In this document: positions 43,967-55,461 of the stretch, one piece after another
Layout: each line of letters opens with the position of its first letter
How positions within the stretch are numbered: the first letter of the stretch is position 1
From: Sequoia sempervirens
Taxonomy: Eukaryota; Streptophyta; Pinopsida; Cupressales; Cupressaceae
DNA length: 64,000 nt
Direction: 5' to 3'
Assembly (NCBI GenBank): GCA_007258455.2
Contig: VDFB02270651.1
Coordinates: 494,458,320-494,522,319 of the forward strand
Translations under genes and position numbers: made by a program
The notes under the pieces: model-generated
Databases searched by the model: none
Told to the model about the DNA's origin: nothing
What the model saw: only the letters and a program-made list of their open reading frames with translations

Positions 43967-45817
43967 AACTATAATTCTAAATGATCCATTTTTTATAAGG
44001 CTCTAATATAGTCTATAATAGCCCCCCATAATCTACAGACCCAAGTATATGGTCTCTATGCACTATTGGATGATGAAACATGTAAATTTATATGGTATTA
44101 ATATAATATGGGTGTGGCCCCCAACATGCCACTTTTACTAATAAGAAAAAATTTAAAATCATTAGATTTATTAATGATTCATATTCTCAAATAAAAATAT
44201 AACCTTCCCTATATAAATACATACACTACACTATTAATATTAGTTATAATATAAATTTTTATGATATTTATGGATCATATGATTAATTTTTTTAATATTT
44301 ATTAATTATTCATATTCTCATATGCGGAGAAAATAACTTTTTATCTCCTCAAAGCTGAAAGCCATGTGAAACTGGTGTAGGAGCACCTTGGCAAAATTAG
44401 GCCTCTATGAAGCAACTTTTGAAATTTGATTCAATATTATTGTTCCTACCTTGCAATCATATTATTAGATTCATTTTTCATATATTTGAGGTCATTAGAA
44501 GGTCATTTGATCTAAAAAGTGAAAAAATGTGAAAAAAAATACAAAAGTTGCTACCAATTGCAAAAATTGTAAAGATATAAAAGTGCAACAAGGAAGTTAG
44601 AAGGCCAATTTGTTGTGGGTCATTCTAAAAATAGTAAGAAAATGAGGGGTAATCTTGTATTTCCTTTAAAAAGGATTTTTTAACCATTGTATAGTAATGG
44701 GTGGTTGAATCTTAAAAATTGAATAAAGAAGAACCCTGATTTTATGCATTTTCTACAGATTTTCACTGTTACAGGCTTATGTACGGAATTGTACAAGCTA
44801 GAACTGATGGGAAATTGTTTGTAAGTGGTAGAGAAATCAATCACCTTCCACCCATTTCTTGTTTCATGTAGATTGGTGGTGTTTTGAATGAGTTATTGTA
44901 TTTTTTGTGAAAACAAATAAAACCTTGTTTTAGGGTAACCAGAGGCTTAAAAAAATTGTGTTTCTCGCTCTTTGACCAGTGGAATCTTCTAATTATTTGT
45001 GGGATTGTTCTTACATGCCTATTCTTCCATATTTTAATGGGCTTGGATCAAAAGCACATGATGAAGCCATGATGAATTGAATCTTATGTCTGTAAATCTG
45101 TGTGCATAGTCTGAAATAGGGCAATTAAGGGAAATTTAACCTAGGGTTTATGTAAATATATATGGAAAATAACTTTTGTTGTTTTCAATAGTATATTTAG
45201 GCCCAATCTAACCTGTTTCAAGAATTTTTTGGGTTTGTTTGGGTGTGGAGACATTAAATTCTATAAGCCTAGGTCTGTAAAAGTGTGAAAGGGACTAGTA
45301 AAAGCCTGAACATAGTGAGATTTCATGAAATTGTTTGTGATTCTTGAACCTTCTGGAGTTGTATAGAATTTAAAAGAATATTAGGAGGAGTGAGAGTCCA
45401 TTTCTTGAATCTTTTTTGGTGTATTGAAAGTTTGAGACTTTTGTAAATCAATGTCCTGTTATGACAATCCTCTTTCTTAGAACCAAAAATGAAGAATTTG
45501 AATAAGGGTATGATAAAATGCCTTAAACAATGAATGAGGAACATTAAGGTGTGATTGTGTAGGTTATTTTATATTGATTGATGATAATAGAAATTTTTAA
45601 AGGGCTTGAGAAGTTGACATTGTTTTGTTAAGGTGGCCTAAAAGGCCTAATTGTTGCTTGGGAACAAACTTGTTTGTGAATGGAGTTTGATACTATCACT
45701 TTGTTGTTGATTAAAGGTGTTTGGTTCCTTGTTCCAAAGGCTTCCTAAACATGGGTTTATGAAAATAGTCTGATTTCACATTGTTACTCAAATTGATAGA
45801 TGCCAACTCTTTGATAT
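43967..45817. other. Unassigned AT-rich DNA flanking LTR-C
   Basis: About 1.85 kb with no open frame of note, no tRNA or rRNA signature, and no repeat shared with other parts of the window that I can see. It is interrupted on the right by element E and continues at 49838. It could be host intergenic DNA or an eroded 5' part of element 3. Confidence 0.4.
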
Positions 45818-45822
45818 GTTTT

Positions 45823-47047
45823 TGTATACACTTAAAAATGGTCATATCACATTGTCTGGTAATTAATTAAATATTTTTAATACTTAATTAAAATCTTTTG
45901 ATTCTATCTACGTATAAATAAATTTAAATAATTTATTTATATTGTTCATGATTTCATTTCGATTAGATATTTAATCACCTTTTCATATTCATTTCTTAAT
46001 TAATTAAATAAATGTTATAATTTATTTTTATTAATTATCCTATAATCTTAGTTTGAATATTTTATTCAAATAAAGATTAAAATATTATAATTCTTCTAAA
46101 TATCATTTATAATTAAATATTCCAAAATATTTGATTATTTCCTCTAATCCAATATTCATTTTTAAATCATTTCAAAATTCCTCCAATTCAATAATCTATT
46201 CATAATTAAATATTTCCAAAAATATTTAATTAAATTCTTCTAAATATTTCAAAAATCTTCTAAAGTCACATCATGATTAAATATTACCAAAATATTTAAT
46301 TAATTCTTCTATAGTTTTCAAAAATCAAAAATCAAATATCAAAAAGCAATAAATTAAATTAAATAAATTTTATTTATTTAATTTGGGATTTATCTTCAAC
46401 TCCCGGGAAACAAACTGCCAAAACAGAAAATTAAATTTCTCTGTTCCTGTGCAGGCTTGTTCCCGTGGGTTGAAGACAAGCTTCCATTCTTCTCTCCAAC
46501 CTCTCAACCTCCCCCATTTTCTTCTCAACCTCTCAATCTCTCACCATTCAAACCTACCAGACAATTCATAGCCATAGATTCTTGCCAGCAAGGATGAAGC
46601 CTGCAAAAATCTATAAATACAGCTGCCGGGAGCTCCAAATCATATAGAATTTAGAAGCAAGTAAACTATAGACAAATAATATTAGCATTCATAGCAATAG
46701 CATTATCACAGCAATAGCATAGCAATCATAGCAACAGAATCATGATTCATCTCATCTACACCCCCTGTACATAATCTACAGCCCCTGTGCATAATTACAG
46801 CCCCTGTCCATCTTCACCAGCATATAGAATAGTTTTTCTTTGCATACTCGTTCTGCAGTAGTCATTTGGAGAAGCTCACACAATCTGAGAGCCAGAAAGC
46901 TTCAAACCAATCTCTGGAGATAGAGAAAGACGGAACGTTCTTGAAGAATTTTTATTTTATAGCCAAGTTTATTTCAAATTTCTTCAATTTAAAGTTCTGT
47001 TAATAGTGTTTTGTTTTAATTAGATTAACAATAGAATACACAACACA
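45823..47047 (+). repeat. Left LTR of element E (1,225 bp)
   Basis: TGTATACACTTAAAAATGG…ATACACAACACA. Very AT-rich in the first 550 bases with many TTAATTAAAT words. TATAAATAC is at 46612-46620 (likely promoter). The sequence downstream has CCCCTGTACATAATCTACAG-type repeats (three variants of CAGCCCCTGT, about 46757-46808). Confidence 0.93.
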
Positions 47048-47051
47048 TTTT

Positions 47052-47069
47052 TGGCGCCCACCGTGGGGC
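47052..47069 (+). promoter_or_regulatory. Primer-binding site of element E
   Basis: TGGCGCCCACCGTGGGGC four bases after the LTR end. This PBS type is frequent in plant Tat-lineage elements. Element D has a decayed version (TGGTGCCCATCATGAGGC) at the same place. The tRNA cannot be assigned by eye. Confidence 0.85.
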
Positions 47070-47174
47070 TCTTGCCCCTTTTTAATGTTTTGTTTGTAGT
47101 TTTTTTTTGGACAGGTTACAGGAAAAACAGCGGAATAGCGCAGACGACACGTTTTCGGAAGAATACCTCCAGTT

Positions 47175-47366
47175 TAGCGCCCCTGACAAATATTTCAGCG
47201 CCCGTGAAGACTGTTTTAGCGCCCCTGACAAATCTTTCAGCGCCCGTGAAGACTGTTTCAGCGCCCGTGAAGACTGTTTCAGCGCCCGTGAAGACTGTTT
47301 TAGCGCCCGTGAAGACTGTTTCAGCGCCCATAATGATTCTTTCAGCGCCCATAATATTTCTTGCAG
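47175..47366 (+). repeat. 21-bp tandem array in the leader of element E (nine units)
   Basis: Units begin AGCGCCCGTGAAGACTG; two early units read AGCGCCCCTGACAAAT and the last two AGCGCCCATAAT. The array is open in more than one frame because 21 is divisible by three; one frame gives the heptapeptide FSAREDC, another SAPVKTV. It starts about 124 bases after the PBS. Element D has an array of the same period at the equivalent place. Confidence 0.85.
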
Positions 47367-47454
47367 TGCAATTTTTTTAAAACACTGTAATCTGTAATCT
47401 GTACTCGTAGTTTAGTTTTAACTGATTTCGACGCAGCCGCGGACAGTTAATAAT

Positions 47455-47592
47455 CTAAGGATAAAATTAACCAATCCTAGGGTAGTCATCTTAAGGATAA
47501 AATTAACCAATCCTAGGGTAGTCATCTTAAGGATAAAACGAAGCAATCCTAGGGTAGCCATTTAAAGAAAAACGAACCAATCCTAGGATAGA
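47455..47592 (+). repeat. 36-bp direct repeats in element E
   Basis: TTAAGGATAAAATTAACCAATCCTAGGGTAGTCATC occurs twice perfectly (about 47455 and 47491), then in a third diverged copy (47528) and a partial fourth (47565) as AACGAACCAATCCTAGGATAG. It lies between the 21-bp array and the conserved leader block. Function unknown. Confidence 0.75.
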
Positions 47593-47799
47593 CACATCAT
47601 TTTTCAATTTTAGCTTAAAATGAATTTTCTGTTTATGTGAAGCAAAATCTTCACTTAGTTTAGAAAATTTCAATTTGGTGCTTAAAATTGAATCTAGTGT
47701 TTGCTTTGTTCTCAAGTGATAGGCCTATGCTCTCCCCTTAACTGGGTGATCAAAATGCCAAACTCACTTATTTCTTTTTATGCATCTTTAAGTTTTATT

Positions 47800-48190
47800 A
47801 CAACCTTGTAGAGAGCCTGCTCTTGTGGGAAAAAGTACTCACCCAAGAGGAACGACTCAAGTGGGTTCAAGCCAAAGCCAGGCTATTCCACCCCACTATA
47901 AAATTTAAAGCAAAATTGGGGAAACCCTCTTTTGACGGTAGTGTGCATGATAACCATCCCCAAAGCCTTTGTTCTAAAGGTAGGGAGGTCTCTCGAGGGA
48001 GTTTATCATTTGCCGCACCGAACGGAAATCCTTACTACGAACCTAGTGTAGTAGCTAACCGAGTCAGTATCCAAACATCATCTCAATCACAGTGCAGGGG
48101 AGGGAAGAATCTACCCCCAAGATACTCACCATATAACTGCCAAGGATTGTTTGCTCAGGGGATTCGGTATCCACTTCTGTCACTCTGAGT
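47800..48190 (+). other. Conserved leader block of element E
   Basis: It matches 57960-58260 of element D (GTGGGAAAAAGTACTCACCC, GTGCATGATAACCATCCCC, CTTTGTTCTAAAGGTAGGGAG, TCTCTCGAGGGAGTTTATCATT). In E a 121-codon frame spans it (47823-48188), but the aligned D frame has stops, so the sharing probably reflects an RNA or DNA function, such as packaging or dimerisation. It could also be the remains of a protein segment lost in D. Confidence 0.65.
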
Positions 48191-48597
48191 ACGCACCTGG
48201 AAAAGACAAAAACACGGGCGCCCTTTCGGGGGTGACACGGCTGTGTGAGTCGACGCAGTTTTAAGATGTGGGTTGTTGATTGCTATGATGACCTACTTGA
48301 GAACTAAGAGTGAGTCTGTTTGAAGTGCTTGTCATGTGTAAAACCTGTTAAAACAATTTTTGAAAAACATTTTGGTTACACACTTAATGTTTAGCATAGG
48401 ACTTAAAAACAACTGTTTTCAATTTGTTTGATGTGTTTTCACTACATTAATTTAGATAAAAATCATCAAAATTCAAAAATTCAAATATCGATTCATCGTT
48501 CTCGGGGGCATACACATACATCTATTAAATGTTTCAAATCAATATTTGGGGCAAAATTTCAAAATTCTTTGAAGTAATGCGTAAAACACATCACTTC

Positions 48598-48611
48598 AAA
48601 GAGGGGCAAAA
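48598..48611 (+). promoter_or_regulatory. Polypurine tract of element E
   Basis: AAAGAGGGGCAAAA immediately before the right LTR TG. It is the expected primer for plus-strand DNA and confirms the element's orientation. Confidence 0.8.
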
Positions 48612-49832
48612 TGTACACTTAAAAATGGTCATATCACATTGTCTGGTAATTAATTAAATATTTTTAATATTTAATTAAAATCTTTTGATTCTATCTACGT
48701 ATAAATAAATTTAAATAATTTATTTATATTGTTCATGATTTCATTTCGATTAGATATTTAATCACCTTTTCATATTCATTTCTTAATTAATTAAATAAAT
48801 GTTATAATTTATTTTTATTAATTATCCTATAATCTTAGTTTGAATATTTTATTCAAATAAAGATTAAAATATTAAATTCTTCTAAATATCATTTATAATT
48901 AAATATTCCAAAATATTTGATTATTTCCTCTAATCCAATATTCATTTTTAAATCATTTCAAAATTCCTCCAATTCAATAATCTATTCATAATTAAATATT
49001 TCCAAAAATATTTAATTAAATTCTTCTAAATATTTCAAAAATCTTCTAAAGTCACATCATGATTAAATATTACCAAAATATTTAATTAATTCTTCTATAG
49101 TTTTCAAAAATCAAAAATCAAATATCAAAAAGCAATAAATTAAATTAAATAAATTTTATTTATTTAATTTGGGATTTATCTTCAACTCCCGGGAAACAAA
49201 CTGCCAAAACAGAAAATTAAATTTCTCTGTTTTGTGCAGGCTTGTTCCCGTGGGTTGAAGACAAGCTTCCATTCTTCTCTCCAACCTCTCAACCTCCCCC
49301 ATTTTCTTCTCAACCTCTCAATCTCTCACCATTCAAACCTACCAGACAATTCATAGCCATAGATTCTTGCCAGCAAGGATGAAGCCTGCAAAAATCTATA
49401 AATACAGCTGCCGGGAGCTCCAAATCATATAGAATTTAGAAGCAAGTAAACTATAGACAAATAATATTAGCATTCATAGCAATAGCATTATCACAGCAAT
49501 AGCATAGCAATCATAGCAACAAAATCATGATTCATCTCATCTACACCCCCTGTACATAATCTACAGCCCCTGTGCATAATTACAGCCCCTGTCCATCTTC
49601 ACCAGCATATAGAATAGTTTTTCTTTGCATACTCGTTCTGCAGTAGTCATTTGGAGAAGCTCACACAATCTGAGAGCCAGAAAGCTTCAAACCAATCTCT
49701 GGAGATAGAGAAAAACGGAACGTTCTTGAAGAATTTTTATTTTATAGCCAAGTTTATTTCAAATTTCTTCAATTTAAAGTTTTGTTAATAGTGTTTTGTT
49801 TTAATTAGATTAACAATAGAATACACAACACA
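48612..49832 (+). repeat. Right LTR of element E (1,221 bp)
   Basis: TGTACACTTAAAAATGG…ATACACAACACA; TATAAATAC at 49397-49405. Differences seen against the left LTR: loss of TA near the start, TAC/TAT near +60, one base lost in an AT run, CCTG/TTG near the middle, and G/A, G/A and C/T changes in the last 350 bases. Confidence 0.93.
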
Positions 49833-49949
49833 GTTTTAAGGCATGGCTTCAAGGGATATACATTAGGATAGTCAAGAAGAATGGTGATAAATTGAAAGGA
49901 TAGACTTGGTAAATGATTGTTTTGATCAAGTTGAAGTTGACTAAGGTAT

Positions 49950-50760
49950 ATTAAAGGCTATATTGAAGGTTAAAACTCCTATTTTGAATGTTTTGATTAG
50001 TGATTTAGAGGGAAATATAGTTGAATAAGTGTGTCAAGGTGTTGATTTCTTCCTTTGTATGCATTAGAAACAAGCGTGGGAAATTAAAGTGGTAGATAGA
50101 GGATTACTCATTGGACCGGAATTGGAGTTAACCTTTGATAACAAAGCAACATGGGGAGAATTTGTGGAATACATAAAAGAAGCATACTTCCTTGAGGATA
50201 TGTATAAACAAATATAAATATAGTGACAATTGCTTCGACTAAAGAAGGATCAATCTATGCAAGTTACACCAATACTTTCTATGTAGTTTAAAAAAAAATT
50301 GGTATTGAAGATTCAGAGAAGCATAGAATTATGAAATATCGTAGTGGAATTCATAGATATATTCAAATTGAGATGGATTTTTTGAACATTGAAACATTAG
50401 TGACTACTTTCAAGTATGCTACAAAAATTGAGGATAAATTCAAGAAAAAAAGGAAGAAAGACTACTTTGCAAATAATAAGTTCAAGGGAAAAGGTAGCAA
50501 TAAATCTATAGGAAAATAGGTGGTCAAGGAACCTCCCTCAAAATTACCTAAGAAGACATAATCAGATACAGGCATGTGGTGTGACATACATAAGAGTGCA
50601 TTCCATAATACCAAGGATTGTCAAACCATCAAGAATCTAATGATAAAAACATGAGAAGAAGAAGTTGAGCATGAATCATTACCAACAAATACTTTTGAGC
50701 AAAAGGAGAGTGATCAAATCATAGAAGCATATTCTATGCCACAGTTGCAACTACCAAAGT
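49950..50760 (+). pseudogene. gag of element 3 (broken)
   Basis: Fragments of a capsid domain are readable: KQAWEIKVVDRGLLIGPELE, TWGEFVEYIKEAYFLEDMY, LLRLKKDQSMQV. Then comes an open segment (50331-50519) ending in a basic, Lys-rich stretch (KFKKKRKKDYFANNKFKGKG), and a Cys-His finger MWCDIHKSAFHNTKDCQTI near 50575-50630. There are several TAG/TAA stops and frame changes. This relic could not make a capsid. Confidence 0.65.
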
Positions 50761-50761
50761 A

Positions 50762-51350
50762 TTGCCTCATGAGGATGAAAAGCGAGTGTTCCATTCACAA
50801 ATGTGTGTCAGTGGAAAGCCTCTACATCTTATTATTGATAGTGGTAGCCAAAAGAACTTAATTTCTATGGGGACAGTTAGAAGACTAAATTTGAAAATGA
50901 CAAAACACCCAAAACCACTCCATGGGATAGGTAAGCGAAGGGAGAGATATTCAAATAAATAAATAGTGTCATATATCATATTCAATAAAACAATTTAAGG
51001 ATGAAGTAATCTATGATGTAGCACCTTCAAATGTATGTGATGTCTTGTTGGGGCAGCCAGACATGTATCAACTCCATGGTGTATATGAATCTAGACCACG
51101 TAGTGTTGCAATCAAGCTTGGTGAAATAAAGTATCATATACCAGAGGTATGTCCAAAAAAATATGTTTCTTTGATTAGTATTAAACAATGTAAATGTTTG
51201 ATTGCTCAAACTGGAGTTTTTATATTACTCATGGTTTTACCTAAGGAAATAAAATCAGTTGTCCTAAATACACATTCCAAAGTGGCCACATTAGTAAACC
51301 AACAAAATCAAATGGATAACATCTTGACAAAATATCATAGTGTGTTTAAC
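50762..51350 (+). pseudogene. Aspartic protease and linker of element 3
   Basis: PLHLIIDSGSQKNLISMGTVRRLNL is a typical Ty3/gypsy protease active site with an intact DSG. After a frame change the second block is CDVLLGQPDMYQLHGVYESR, the W/Q-type LGQP ending of plant Ty3 proteases. The following residues (to HSVFN) are the linker into RT. Confidence 0.78.
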
Positions 51351-51353
51351 TAG

Positions 51354-52130
51354 CCAATAAGGGTCCCAACACACTGTCAAGTCAAGCATTCTATTGATTT
51401 AAACCCAAGGACAACACTACCATATGAGCCAATATATAGGAGGTCAATTTTGGAAATTGATGAAATCAAGAGGCAGATAAAAGAGTTGATTTAGAAGGGA
51501 CACATTCGTCCAAGTGCTTCACCATGTGGTAGCCCAATTGTTCTTGCTATGAAGAAAGATGGGACATGGAGACTTTGCATTGATTATATGGCTTTAAACA
51601 AAATCACTATGAAAAGTAGATATACAATCCCTTGAATTGATGACCCATTGAACTAGCTTAGAGGGACTAATTTCTTCACCAAAATCAATTTGAAGTTTGG
51701 GTATCATCAAGTACCATTTGATCCAGTAGATGTGTGGAAGACTGTGTTTAAATTCAAGGAAGGTTTGTTTGAATACTTGATCATGCATTTTGGTCTAACC
51801 AACACTCCTACCACATTTATGACGATGATGAATGATGTGCTCAGGCCATTCATTGATTCTTTTGTGGTTGCTTACTTGGATGACATACTCATCTTTAGCA
51901 AAACTTGGTTTGAGCATTTGCAACATGTTGAACAAGTTCTTTCAACTCTAAAACAACACAAACTCTATGCCAACATAGAAAAGTGTTCCTTTGTTATGCA
52001 AAGCATCCAATACTTGGGGTACATTATTTACAGTGAGGGTGTTCATGTTAATCCTGCAAAGATTTAGATAATTAGAGATTGGCCATCTCCTAAATATTTC
52101 ACAGAGCTTCACAATTTCTTGGACCTAGCA
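51354..52130 (+). pseudogene. Reverse transcriptase of element 3 (well preserved)
   Basis: In one frame with several stops: VKHSIDLNPRTTLPYEPIYR, KGHIRPSASPCGSPIVLAMK, DGTWRLCIDYMALNKITMKS, YTIP, TNFFTKINLKFGYHQVP, FEYLIMHFGLTNTPTTFMTM, FVVAYLDDILIFSKTWFEH (intact YLDD), HKLYANIEKCSFVMQSIQYL, GYIIYSEGVHVNPAKI. The palm is nearly complete. At least four in-frame stops (for example at about 51494, 51635, 51653 and 52066) make it inactive. Confidence 0.92.
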
Positions 52131-52680
52131 AACTTCTATCATAGATTTGTTCTTGGTTTTTCCCATTTATCTTGGCCTCTAAAACAAACATTAAGGGGTG
52201 GAGCACAAGAAAAATTTTAGTGGAAAAATGAAAAGCAACAAGCATTTGAGGAATTAAAGAAAATACTATGTTTAGCACCAATGTTGGTCCTTCTAGACCT
52301 GCGACAATCATTTGAAATAGAAGTTGATGCATCTAAGTATGCTCTTGTTGTTGTACTCATGCAACATGGACATCTCGTTGCCTATCATAGTGAGACTATT
52401 TTTGATATAGTGCATCGATACCCCACATATGACAAGGAGCTATATGCCATCATTTAGGCCTGGAAACAATGGAAGTATTATATTTTTAGAAAGGAAACTA
52501 TTATACATACAGACCATAAACCTCTTCAATTCTTGCAAACACAAGGGAAGTTACAAAATGATAGAAATCAACGATGGTCTTCTTATCTATAACAATTTCA
52601 CTTGAACATTTGTCATAAAAAGGGGAGCACTAACAAAGTGGAATATTGTTTAAGTAGGCCTCCAATTGCAGATTTGACAA
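52131..52680 (+). pseudogene. RNase H of element 3
   Basis: Tether and RNase H: QAFEELKKILCLAPMLVLLD, FEIEVDASKYALVVVLMQHG (first catalytic Asp present, in contrast to elements 1 and 2), YDKELYAII, TIIHTDHKPLQFL, then ICHKKGSTNKVEYCLSRP. Catalytic positions D, E and D are visible; stops fall at Trp/Gln codons (AII-stop-AWKQW, SYL-stop-QFHL). Confidence 0.85.
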
Positions 52681-53950
52681 TGGTGTTGGATATGTGTGGT
52701 CATCAAACATCAACTTGGGGCCAACTATATGGAAATGACCCTGATTTTGTTGACATTTACAATAAATTGGTAGAATGAAAGCCTGTCCTTGATTTTCATT
52801 TGCAGGATGGGATGTTTTTTCATGTTGGTCACATATGTGTTCCCATTGAGGAATGAAAAAGGATGATATGGGAAGCACTCTATAGTTGTGTTGCAAGCCA
52901 TTTTTGTATTGGTAAGACTGTTGTTGTCCTTCAAAAATATTTCTATTAGCCAAAAATGAAACAGGATATCATTTTATATATCCAAGCATGTGCAACTTAT
53001 GTAATTGTGCAAAGACTACAAATCATAAATTAGGCCTATACTTACCACTACCTATTACTGATAAACCATGGAAGTAAGTTTCAATGGATTTTATGTCTAG
53101 GATTCTAACTACCAAATGGGGTCATGATTGTGTATATGTGGTGGTAGATAGGTTTTCCAAAATGGCTATCATGGTGGCTTGTAAAAGGATTATTTATGTA
53201 GAAGAGACTACCAAGCTATTTTTCAAACATGTTTGGGTTCATTTTGGTTTTCCAAAAAGCATTATTTCTGATAGGGATAGTAGATTCATTAGCATTTTTT
53301 GGTCTTCACTATGGGCTAAAATGGACATGAAGTTTACGAAGTCTACAACATTCCATCCTCAAACGGATGGGAAAATAGAAGTGGTAAATTGAATGATCAT
53401 TCACATCCTTTGAATTTATCATTCAAAGCATCCCCACACATGGGATGAGAGCTTTCCCTACATGAAACACAACTACAACCATGTACTCCATAGTACTACA
53501 AGGCATAGTCCATTTGAATTTTTTCTTGGGTATCAGCCATTGGCACCTATAGATATAACAGTACCTATTAGATACAACTTGATATTCTAATGGATGTTGA
53601 CAAGGAGACAACTAAAGAAAAAATATTCACTAAAAAATATCAAACATCTACAACAAGTTCATCAGATTTTGGAGCAGAGAAATAAGAAGTATAAGGATAA
53701 ACATGATTAGCACAAAACTCCATCAATTTCAGATTGGTGACTAGGTGTGGTTACATCTTTAGAAGGAGCATCTTCAAGGACCAAACAAGAAGCTTCATCC
53801 TCTTTGCTATGACCCATATACCATTATCAAGTAAGTTGGTGAAAATGCATTTGAACTCAATTTTCCACCATTTCTAGGGTTGCATCTAGTTTTCAATGTG
53901 GAATTGCTACAACCTTATTTTCCTCCTTTGTTCGACATTTCACAAGCCAC
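52681..53950 (+). pseudogene. Integrase of element 3 (broken)
   Basis: Zinc region damaged (SHFCIGKTVVVLQKYFY, then IQACATYVI, where one Cys has become Tyr). Core: SMDFMSRILTTKWGHDCVYV (D), FPKSIISDRDSRFIS (D), FHPQTDGKIEVVN (E), all kept. Downstream are HTWDESFPYMKHNYN, HSPFEFFLGYQPLAP and a C-terminal GPY/F-like stretch (PYTIIK…VGENAFELNFPPFLGLH, NVELLQPYFPPL, about 53800-53930). Frames change at about 53040 and 53590. No convincing chromodomain follows, only a RIPLYQVVQSG-like stretch near 54050. Confidence 0.85.
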
Positions 53951-54181
53951 TAAACACATTCATGCACAAAATTGAATCCAATGACTACTACTCCACTATA
54001 GTGTGACCATGTCACCAAAGTCATTGTGAAGACTCTTAGAAATAAAAGAATCCCTCTTTACCAGGTGGTTCAATCTGGTTAGCTTTCTCATCAGGGCAAG
54101 TGGTTAACCAAGGAACAAGTTCATGCACAATATCCTCATCTATTGCAACAGCTTAGTGTAATGGGGATCATTTCCTTTCAA

Positions 54182-54194
54182 TGGGGGAGGAATG
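54182..54194 (+). promoter_or_regulatory. Polypurine-tract-like sequence of element 3
   Basis: TGGGGGAGGAA followed by TGATCC. Position and composition fit a PPT and LTR start, but no second copy of a TGATCC LTR was found in the window. Confidence 0.45.
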
Positions 54195-55461
54195 ATCCGG
54201 AACAATTTGAGGATATCCTAGAGTAGTCCAAAGGTGACAAAACTGAGAAAAATCAAAAATCCAATTTTTTGGATTTTTTTTGGTATTTTCTAGGTTCTAG
54301 TAAATTACATTTTTAGAGATCTTCAGAGTGGAATTTGGGGTTGAAACTTGTGTTAGTTCCTTAAAATTGAATGTTGAGGACATTGGATTTTCAAGGATTG
54401 AGTTATAAATCTTGGAGACCTTTCCAATAGTGTAAATAGATTTGAATTATGAGTACCAAGGAGAAAGTTGTGACCCCACCAAGTTGGGGTAAATAAATTC
54501 CTAGTTTTTAAAAAAAAATTGTAATTTTGTTTGTATTTTCTCACAACCAGCTATTCAATTCAAATTCCTGGGGATGTGATCTCTTTTGGAATTCTCTAGT
54601 TTATATATATTACAACTATTTTGAATAAAATGAGGATTTGGAAGGCATATAGCTCTTTTTATGGGTTTTCTACTTTATCCAAATTGAAAATAATAGATCG
54701 CAGGTTTCCTTTACGCTAGATATTGTAAACTGAATCTTCACCTCAATTCAGATCAATCTAGGATTTTTCTCCAAATTTATTCTCCTACCTACAACTATAT
54801 CTTAGATAGTTAAACTTTAGTAATGTCTAACTTCACTTGGATTCTTGGAGAAGTAGAGTGTGCAATCCCATCACTTTCAAGATCCAAAGACAAAAATTTA
54901 CCCAACCTTTTTCTCATGTCATGAAAATATGCATGATACCAATATTACCAAGGTAGATTTGAAAGGTACATCTATACTAATAGGAAAATAAAGTATTTTT
55001 CCATTCGATTAAACTTTGGAAACCACTATTTTAATAGAAGTACATGTTTATCCCAATGTTAAGACCTTTTGGCTAAAATAATAGAATAATCTTTTTCTAT
55101 TTTGAAACAATAAAATAAATGATCCTTAAGAATAGGGGAATATTTTTATAGTATTTTGAATGTGCATACTCCATGATATAGAGATCTAATCATGTGAATA
55201 TGTAAACTCAAGTTAAAGGAATGAAACATATATTCCAATCCATATTTACCTAGTTTTTCTTCCTCAAAAAGAACCTCCTTCAACAAATATAGAATAGGAG
55301 ATAGCACAATATAGAGAAAACATTTAAAATATCTGCCAAGAACCAACATCCTTCTACATATCCAACCAAACATTAGGCTCAAGTGATAATTAATACCTTT
55401 ACCTCCTATTGGTGTAGGTTTCTTATTTTTCTAGTGGGTTAATTTATTTTCACTTAGTCCC
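54193..55461. other. Unassigned AT-rich DNA between elements 3 and D
   Basis: Probably contains the 3' LTR of element 3 (possible start TGATCCGGAACAATTTGAGG). No open frame, RNA gene or internal repeat that I can support; the far boundary cannot be set. Confidence 0.35.

Larger units (their letters stand above)
45818..49837 (+). mobile_element. Element E: complete non-autonomous LTR retrotransposon with 5-bp target duplication
   Basis: GTTTT flanks both sides (45818-45822 and 49833-49837). Left LTR 45823-47047, right LTR 48612-49832, internal region 1,564 bases with a PBS and a polypurine tract but no gag or pol. The orientation follows from the PBS on the left and PPT on the right. The LTRs differ by about five substitutions and three small indels by eye, so this is the youngest insertion in the window. 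It must have been copied by proteins of another element, most likely a relative of element D, with which it shares the PBS, the 21-bp array and a leader block. Confidence 0.93.
49838..54192 (+). mobile_element. Element 3: decayed Ty3/gypsy retrotransposon gag-pol of another lineage
   Basis: Gene order gag, protease, RT, RNase H, integrase on the plus strand, with an RT box (YLDD) and integrase motif (QTDGKIEVVN) unlike those of elements 1 and 2. There is a single RNase H and no archaeal-type copy. A polypurine-like AATGGGGGAGGAATGATCC at 54181 probably marks the start of a 3' LTR, but the LTRs could not be delimited. The 5' end is obscured because element E inserted just upstream. Confidence 0.8.

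Noticed and set aside
43967..45817. Host gene exons
   Set aside because: No open frame with recognisable motif or splice-supported structure; sequence is AT-rich and featureless.
47116..47352. Minus-strand GAETVFT repeat protein, and possible CRISPR-like array at 47175-47366
   Set aside because: Both are products of the contiguous 21-bp tandem array. There are no unique spacers, and the element is a plant retrotransposon.
54000..54240. Chromodomain after integrase of element 3
   Set aside because: The RIPLYQVVQSG stretch lacks the aromatic cage and WEP-type pattern expected; evidence is too weak to call.
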